Below, piece by piece: positions 59,114 to 64,000 of a stretch of 64,000 bases of DNA. The stretch covers positions 868,001 to 932,000 of the forward strand of contig JAXIVH010000066.1 of the NCBI GenBank assembly GCA_036785325.1, written 5' to 3'. This DNA comes from Urophycis tenuis (taxonomy: Eukaryota > Chordata > Actinopteri > Gadiformes > Phycidae). Below the pieces are notes generated by a model that had not been told where the DNA came from, made no database searches, and worked only from the letters and a program-made list of their open reading frames with translations. The position numbers and the translations under genes were made by a program. Positions within the stretch are counted from its first letter, which is position 1. Each line of letters starts with the position of its first letter.

Positions 59114-59921
59114 CAAAATGTATCATTGAAGCCATCATTGAGACTTTTCTTTTTAAATTATACCACATGAACATGGGTCTGCAATAAAGCTATATATATA
59201 TTTATGTGTGTGTGTGTGTGTTTTAATCACTTACTTGGAACGGCATGATCCCACATCGCTGTGAAGGGACGGCGTTAACTAGGTGGGCGTGCAACCCCTC
59301 GAGAGAGTTGCTGCCTCGCTGGCACTTGTACTTGTTCAGCCGGATGCCGTTCTTCACAACCACCTTCACAGAGACATACAGCTGTATGCCAGGTGGGTCC
59401 TGTAACACACAACCTATTGCAAGGTCCTCATTTATGCTGGTGTCATTTGGAAATGTTACCATATACAAGTTTGAATGGTTTTGACACACGTTGACTGCAG
59501 AGACAGCTGCAGGATGGCCCTGGATGCAGGACGGAGGGGGCCTGTGGCTGTGCGGGGAGGACCAGCGGTATGGGTGCTGCCGACACAGGGGGCGGGCGGG
59601 CCACAGGCTGACGCAGCAGGAGGCCTCGGCTGGAGGCGGGTGGGCGCAGGAGGCTTCGGCCGGGTGGAGGACGACAACGCAGTGGGCTGAACGGGCCGGT
59701 TGGTGGGAGTCACAGGCTCTGGCTCATCAACAAATAATCTGGAAATATAAAATACACACGTGATCAGTATTGATATTGATATCTTTTATAAGAACACTGT
59801 TCATACTGTTTACACTTTTTATACAACTGTTTATACAATGTCCATACTGTTTATTTATTAATGTTTATCACTGACAATGAAGGTGACTTGGTATGACTTG
59901 TGTGCTATTTTCTTTCCACAG
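59114..59921 (-). repeat. exon-like cassette, copy 8
   Basis: Exon 59738 to 59235, 504 bp. Nearly identical to copy 9. Confidence 0.9.
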
Positions 59922-60242
59922 CCAACAGCACACACATGAATCAGCTTATTATTTCGACGACCCGTAAGTCAATATAGTCTTGTCATACGCCGTTGGAAAG
60001 CTTAGATTTCCCCGCTTAAAATGAGCCCATCCCCGAGCAATTTGGTTGCTCACAGACTAAACTGCGTCAGGTTGACTGAAGTCTACCCAGCAGCTAAAAA
60101 AATACCTTCAACGTTTCAATTAACATCAATCTTTCCTTACAGAACACAAATTAATTAGCTTAGTATTTCAACGACTTATGAGTCAATATAGTCTTGCCAT
60201 ACGCCGTTGGAAAGCTTAGATTTCCCCGCTTACAATGATCCC
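59922..60242 (-). repeat. satellite segment, about 1.5 monomers
   Basis: Spacer between copies 8 and 9; ends at the ATGATCCC variant of the junction, as do those before copies 7 and 8. Confidence 0.95.
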
Positions 60243-61051
60243 AAAATGTATCATTGAAGCCATCATTGAGACTTTTCTTTTTAAATTATACCACATGAAC
60301 ATGGGTCTGCAATAAAGCTATATATATATTTATGTGTGTGTGTGTGTGTGTTTTAATCACTTACTTGGAACGGCATGATCCCACATCGCTGTGAAGGGAC
60401 GGCGTTAACTAGGTGGGCGTGCAACCCCTCGAGAGAGTTGCTGCCTCGCTGGCACTTGTACTTGTTCAGCCGGATGCCGTTCTTCACAACCACCTTCACA
60501 GAGACATACAGCTGTATGCCAGGTGGGTCCTGTAACACACAACCTATTGCAAGGTCCTCATTTATGCTGGTGTCATTTGGAAATGTTACCATATACAAGT
60601 TTGAATGGTTTTGACACACGTTGACTGCAGAGACAGCTGCAGGAAGGCCCACGAAGCAGGACGGAGGGGGCCTGTGGCTGTGCGGGGAGGACCAGCGGTA
60701 TGGGTGCTGCCGACACAGGGGGCGGGCGGGCCACAGGCTGACGCAGCAGGAGGCCTCGGCTGGAGGCGGGTGGGCGCAGGAGGCTTCGGCCGGGTGGAGG
60801 ACGACAACGCAGTGGGCTGAACGGGCCGGTTGGTGGGAGTCACAGGCTCTGGCTCATCAACAAATAATCTGGAAATATAAAATACACACGTGATCAGTAT
60901 TGATATTGATATCTTTTATAAGAACACTGTTCATACTGTTTACACTTTTTATACAACTGTTTATACAATGTCCATACTGTTTATTTATTAATGTTTATCA
61001 CTGACAATGAAGGTGACTTGGTATGACTTGTGTGCTATTTTCTTTCCACAG
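60243..61051 (-). repeat. exon-like cassette, copy 9
   Basis: Exon 60868 to 60365, 504 bp. Copies 7, 8 and 9 lie about 1.1 kb apart and form a tandem composite repeat. Confidence 0.9.
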
Positions 61052-61749
61052 CCAACAGCACACACATGAATCAGCTTATTATTTCGACGACCCGTAAGTC
61101 AATATAGTCTTGTCATACGCCGTTGGAAAGCTTAGATTTCCCCGCTTAAAATGAGCCCATCCCCGAGCAATTTGGTTGCTCACAGACTAAACTGCGTCAG
61201 GTTGACTGAAGTCTACCCAGCAGCTAAAAACATACCTTCAACGTTTCAATTAACATCAATCTTTCCTTACAGAACACAAATTAATTAGCTTAGTATTTCA
61301 ACGACTTATGAGTCAATATAGTCTTGCCATACGCCGTTGGAAAGGTTAGATTTCCCCGCTTAAAATGAGCCCATCCGCGAGCAGTCTGGTTGATCACAGA
61401 CTAAACTGCGTCAGGTTGACTGAAGTCTACCCAGCAGCTAAAAACATACCTTCAACGTTTCAATTAACATCAATCTTTCCTTACAGAACACAAATTAATT
61501 AGCTTAGTATTTCAACGAACCTTTGGTGAATATAGTCTTGCCATACGCTGTTGGAAAGCTTAGATTTCTTTGCTTAAAATGAGCCCTCCCCGAGCAATTT
61601 GGTTGCTCAGACAAAACTGCGTCAGGTTGACTGAAGTCTACCCAGCAGCTAAAAACATACCTTCAACGTTTCAATTAACATCAATCTTTCCTTACAGAAC
61701 ACAAATTATTTAGCTTAGTATTTCAATGACCCTTTGGTGAATATAGTCT
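61052..61749 (-). repeat. satellite segment, about 3 monomers
   Basis: Starts almost identically to the segment after copy 8, then continues with two further monomers. Confidence 0.95.
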
Positions 61750-61762
61750 TTCATATGTTTAA

Positions 61763-61802
<40 letters not shown>

Positions 61803-62566
61803 ATATATGCGTGTCTGTGTGTGTATATATGCGCGCGCGCGTGTGTGTGTGTTTGTGTGTGTGTGTTTTAATCACTTACTTGGAACGGCATGATCCCACA
61901 TCGCTGTGAAGGGACGGCGTTAACCAGGTGGGCGTGCAACCCCTCGAGAGAGTTGCTGCCTCGCCGGCACTTGTACTTGTTCAGCCGGATGCCGTTCTTC
62001 ACAACCACCTTCACAGAGACATACAGCTGTATGCCAGGTGGGTCCTGTAACACACAACCTATTGCAAGGTCCTCATTTATGCTGGTGTCATTTGGAAATG
62101 TTACCATATACAAGTTTGAATGGTTTTGACACACAATGACTGCAGAGACAGCTGCAGGAAGGCCCACGAAGCAGGACGGAGGGGGCCAGTGGCTGTGCGG
62201 GGAGGACCAGCGGTATGGGTGCTGCCGACACAGGGGGCGGGCGGGCAACAGGCTGACGCAGCAGGAGGCCTCGGCTGGAGGCGGGTGGGCGCAGGAGGCT
62301 TCGGCCGGGTGGAGGACGACAACGCAGTGGGCTGAACAGGCCGGTTGGTGGGAGTCACAGGCTCTGGCTCATCAACAAATAATCTGGAAATATAAAATAC
62401 ACACGTGATCAGTATTGATATTCATATCTTTTATAAGAACACTGTTCATACTGTTTACACTTTTTATACAACTGTTTATACAATGTCCATACTGTTTATT
62501 TATTAATGTTTATCACTGACAATAAAGGTGACTTGGTATGACTTGTGTGCTATTTTCGTTCCACAG
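61750..62566 (-). repeat. exon-like cassette, copy 10 (microsatellite boundary type)
   Basis: The exon (62383 to 61880) is 504 bp and has the longest open stretch of the second frame, with RQHPYRWSSPHSHWPPP upstream of the AAVSAVIVCQN segment. The boundary holds a (TA)n run at about 61764-61793, then (TG)n and (CG)n. Confidence 0.9.
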
Positions 62567-63436
62567 TCAACAGAACACACATGAATCAGCTTATTATTTC
62601 GACGACCCGGGGGCAAATATAGTCATGCCATACGCCGTTGGAAAGTTTAGATTTCCTCGCTTAAAATGAGCCCATCCGCAAGCAGTCTGGTTGATCACAG
62701 ACTAAACTGCGTCAGTTTGACTGAAGTCTACCCAGAAGCTAAAAACATACCTTCAACGTTTCAATTAACATCAATCTTTCCTTACAGAACACAAATCAAT
62801 TAGCTTAGTATTTCAACGACCCTTTGGTGAATATAGTCTTGCCATACACCGTTCGAAAGCTTAGATTTCCCCGCTTAAAATGAGCCGATCCCCAAGCAAT
62901 TTGGTTGCTCACAGACTAAACTGCGTCAGGTTGACTGAAGTCTACCCAGCAGCTAAAAACATACCTTCAACGTTTCAATTAACATCAATCTTTCCTTACA
63001 GAACACAAATTAATTAGCTTAGTATTTCAACGAGCCATGAGTCAATATGGTCTTGCCATACGCCGTTGGAAAGCTTAGATTTCCCCGCTTAAAATAAGCC
63101 CATCCGCGAGCAGTCTGGTTGCTCACAGACTAAACTGCGTCAGGTTGACTGAAGTCTACCCGGCAGCTAAAAACATACCTTCAACGTTTCAATTAACATT
63201 AATCTTTCCTTACAGAACACAAATTAATTAGCTTAGTATTTCAACAACCCATGAGTCAATAAAGTCTTGCCATACGCCATTGGAAAGCTTAGATTTCCTC
63301 GCTTAAAATGAGCCCATCCCCGAGCAGTCTGGTTGATCACAGACTAAACTGCGTCAGGTTGACTGAAGTCTGCCCAGCAGCTAAAAACATACCTTCAACG
63401 TTTCAATTAAGATCAATCTTTCCTTTCCTTTCCACA
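62567..63436 (-). repeat. satellite, last segment, about 4 monomers
   Basis: Minus-orientation monomers ending within the GATCAATCTTTCC part of a monomer, where Gypsy sequence starts. Confidence 0.95.
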
Positions 63437-64000
63437 GACTCGGACTCGCGAATCACCCCTGCATCCAGCAGTGTTAACAAATGCTTTCTCACAGCTTCGT
63501 AGTCGTTTGGGTGGATTGGTCGGGGCCTTTGTTTGAATGGTGCATCATCTTTCAGATTTATGTGGGTTTCACTTTGGTTGCATGCCCAAAATCAGTCTCA
63601 TTGTAAGCGAAAACATCACGATACTCATACAAACTACATGTCACTCTGTCCTTCCACTCTTTTGAAAGGGATGAGTCACCGAAGTCGATGGTGAAGTCTG
63701 ACTGATCTGGTCCCTTGACTGGTTTGGGGATTCCAGAACAACATCTTACAGTGTCAACAGGTTTGTCAGAATCGGGTAAGTTGTCATAGATTTCTTTGAG
63801 TGTGTGAAGCTCAGCAATAACACAGTTTGAAGGAAGTGTGACATCATGCTCATTCTCATTTCTCATCCAAACAGGTAATTTGTGAGGACGGTGTCTGGGC
63901 AAGGTGATGAGACAGCACTCCACAAACACCCCACCAGGTAAGGCAAAGGATTGAGGCTGCTCGACCATAGCACAGTCACTGGAAGTGTTAACCTTCACAT
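63437..64000 (-). pseudogene. Ty3/Gypsy pol fragment (protease/reverse transcriptase linker), runs off right edge
   Basis: A minus-strand frame open from the right edge to 63558 encodes LPGGVFVECCLITLP, NCVIAELHTLKEIYDNL, DFGDSSLSKEWKDRVTC, EYRDVFAYNETDFG and ATKVKPT. A frameshift near 63580 moves to HINLKDDAPFKQRPRPIHP and LLDAGVIRESES, where the reverse transcriptase palm would begin; there the satellite cuts it off. The wording fits fish Gypsy elements (K02A2.6-like pol). The frame continues beyond the window, so the visible end is not a start codon. Truncated and frameshifted, so inactive as seen. Confidence 0.8.

Noticed and set aside
41872..62408. Plus-strand frames such as WLCGEDQRYGCCRHRGRAG in the cassettes
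   Set aside because: They lie antisense to the GC-rich half of the exon and have no splice sites in that direction.

Overview
The window looks like a piece of a teleost fish chromosome from a repeat-dense (pericentromeric, subtelomeric or otherwise heterochromatic) region. The signs are spliced genes with GT/AG introns, vertebrate-type L1, L2 and Rex1/CR1-group LINEs, a Ty3/Gypsy remnant, fish-type THAP transposases, a YqaJ-domain gene family, a vertebrate tRNA-Lys gene, and a damaged copy of the mitochondrial methyltransferase gene cskmt. No bacterial or phage features are visible.

Layout. (1) 1-1931: the N-terminal half of an L2-clade LINE ORF on the minus strand, running off the left edge, then a short 5' leader ending in a perfect hairpin. 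(2) 1932-19618: a tandem satellite with a 214-216 bp monomer in plus orientation. It has clear higher-order repeats: an 8-mer of 1,714 bp, a 7-mer of 1,497 bp, and a nested 5-mer/12-mer of 1,070/2,568 bp. It is interrupted once by an exon-like cassette (6219-7004) and once by a 4,067 bp Kolobok-like DNA transposon (11192-15258). The transposon sits on a TTAA duplication and carries two convergent spliced genes: a THAP-type transposase remnant and a small gene encoding a P2X7-ballast-like cysteine domain. The small gene is broken by a 42 bp palindromic hAT-like insertion. (3) 19619-40974: a roughly 21 kb non-satellite core. It holds a full-length but dead L1 with target-site duplications, two old satellite monomers, a decayed YqaJ-nuclease gene, a 5'-truncated Rex1/CR1-group LINE, a THAP/DDE-4 transposase remnant, an L2 3' end, tRNA-Lys(UUU) with several tRNA-like relics, the two-exon cskmt copy with frame breaks, a 77 bp perfect inverted repeat enclosing 1.6 kb, and a Gypsy integrase tail. 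(4) 40975-63436: the same satellite in the opposite orientation, with ten more copies of the exon-like cassette. (5) 63437-64000: a Gypsy pol fragment joined directly to the satellite.

The most notable structure is the composite satellite. A cassette of about 0.8 kb, carrying a splice-acceptor/donor-flanked exon of about 500 bp, has been amplified together with the 214 bp satellite, always in the same relative orientation, in arrays on both sides of the core. Apart from tRNA-Lys and possibly cskmt, I see no gene likely to serve the host; most coding sequence here belongs to mobile elements in several stages of decay. The nested insertions give a relative history: satellite and higher-order repeat formation, then Kolobok-like insertion, then hAT-like micro-insertion.
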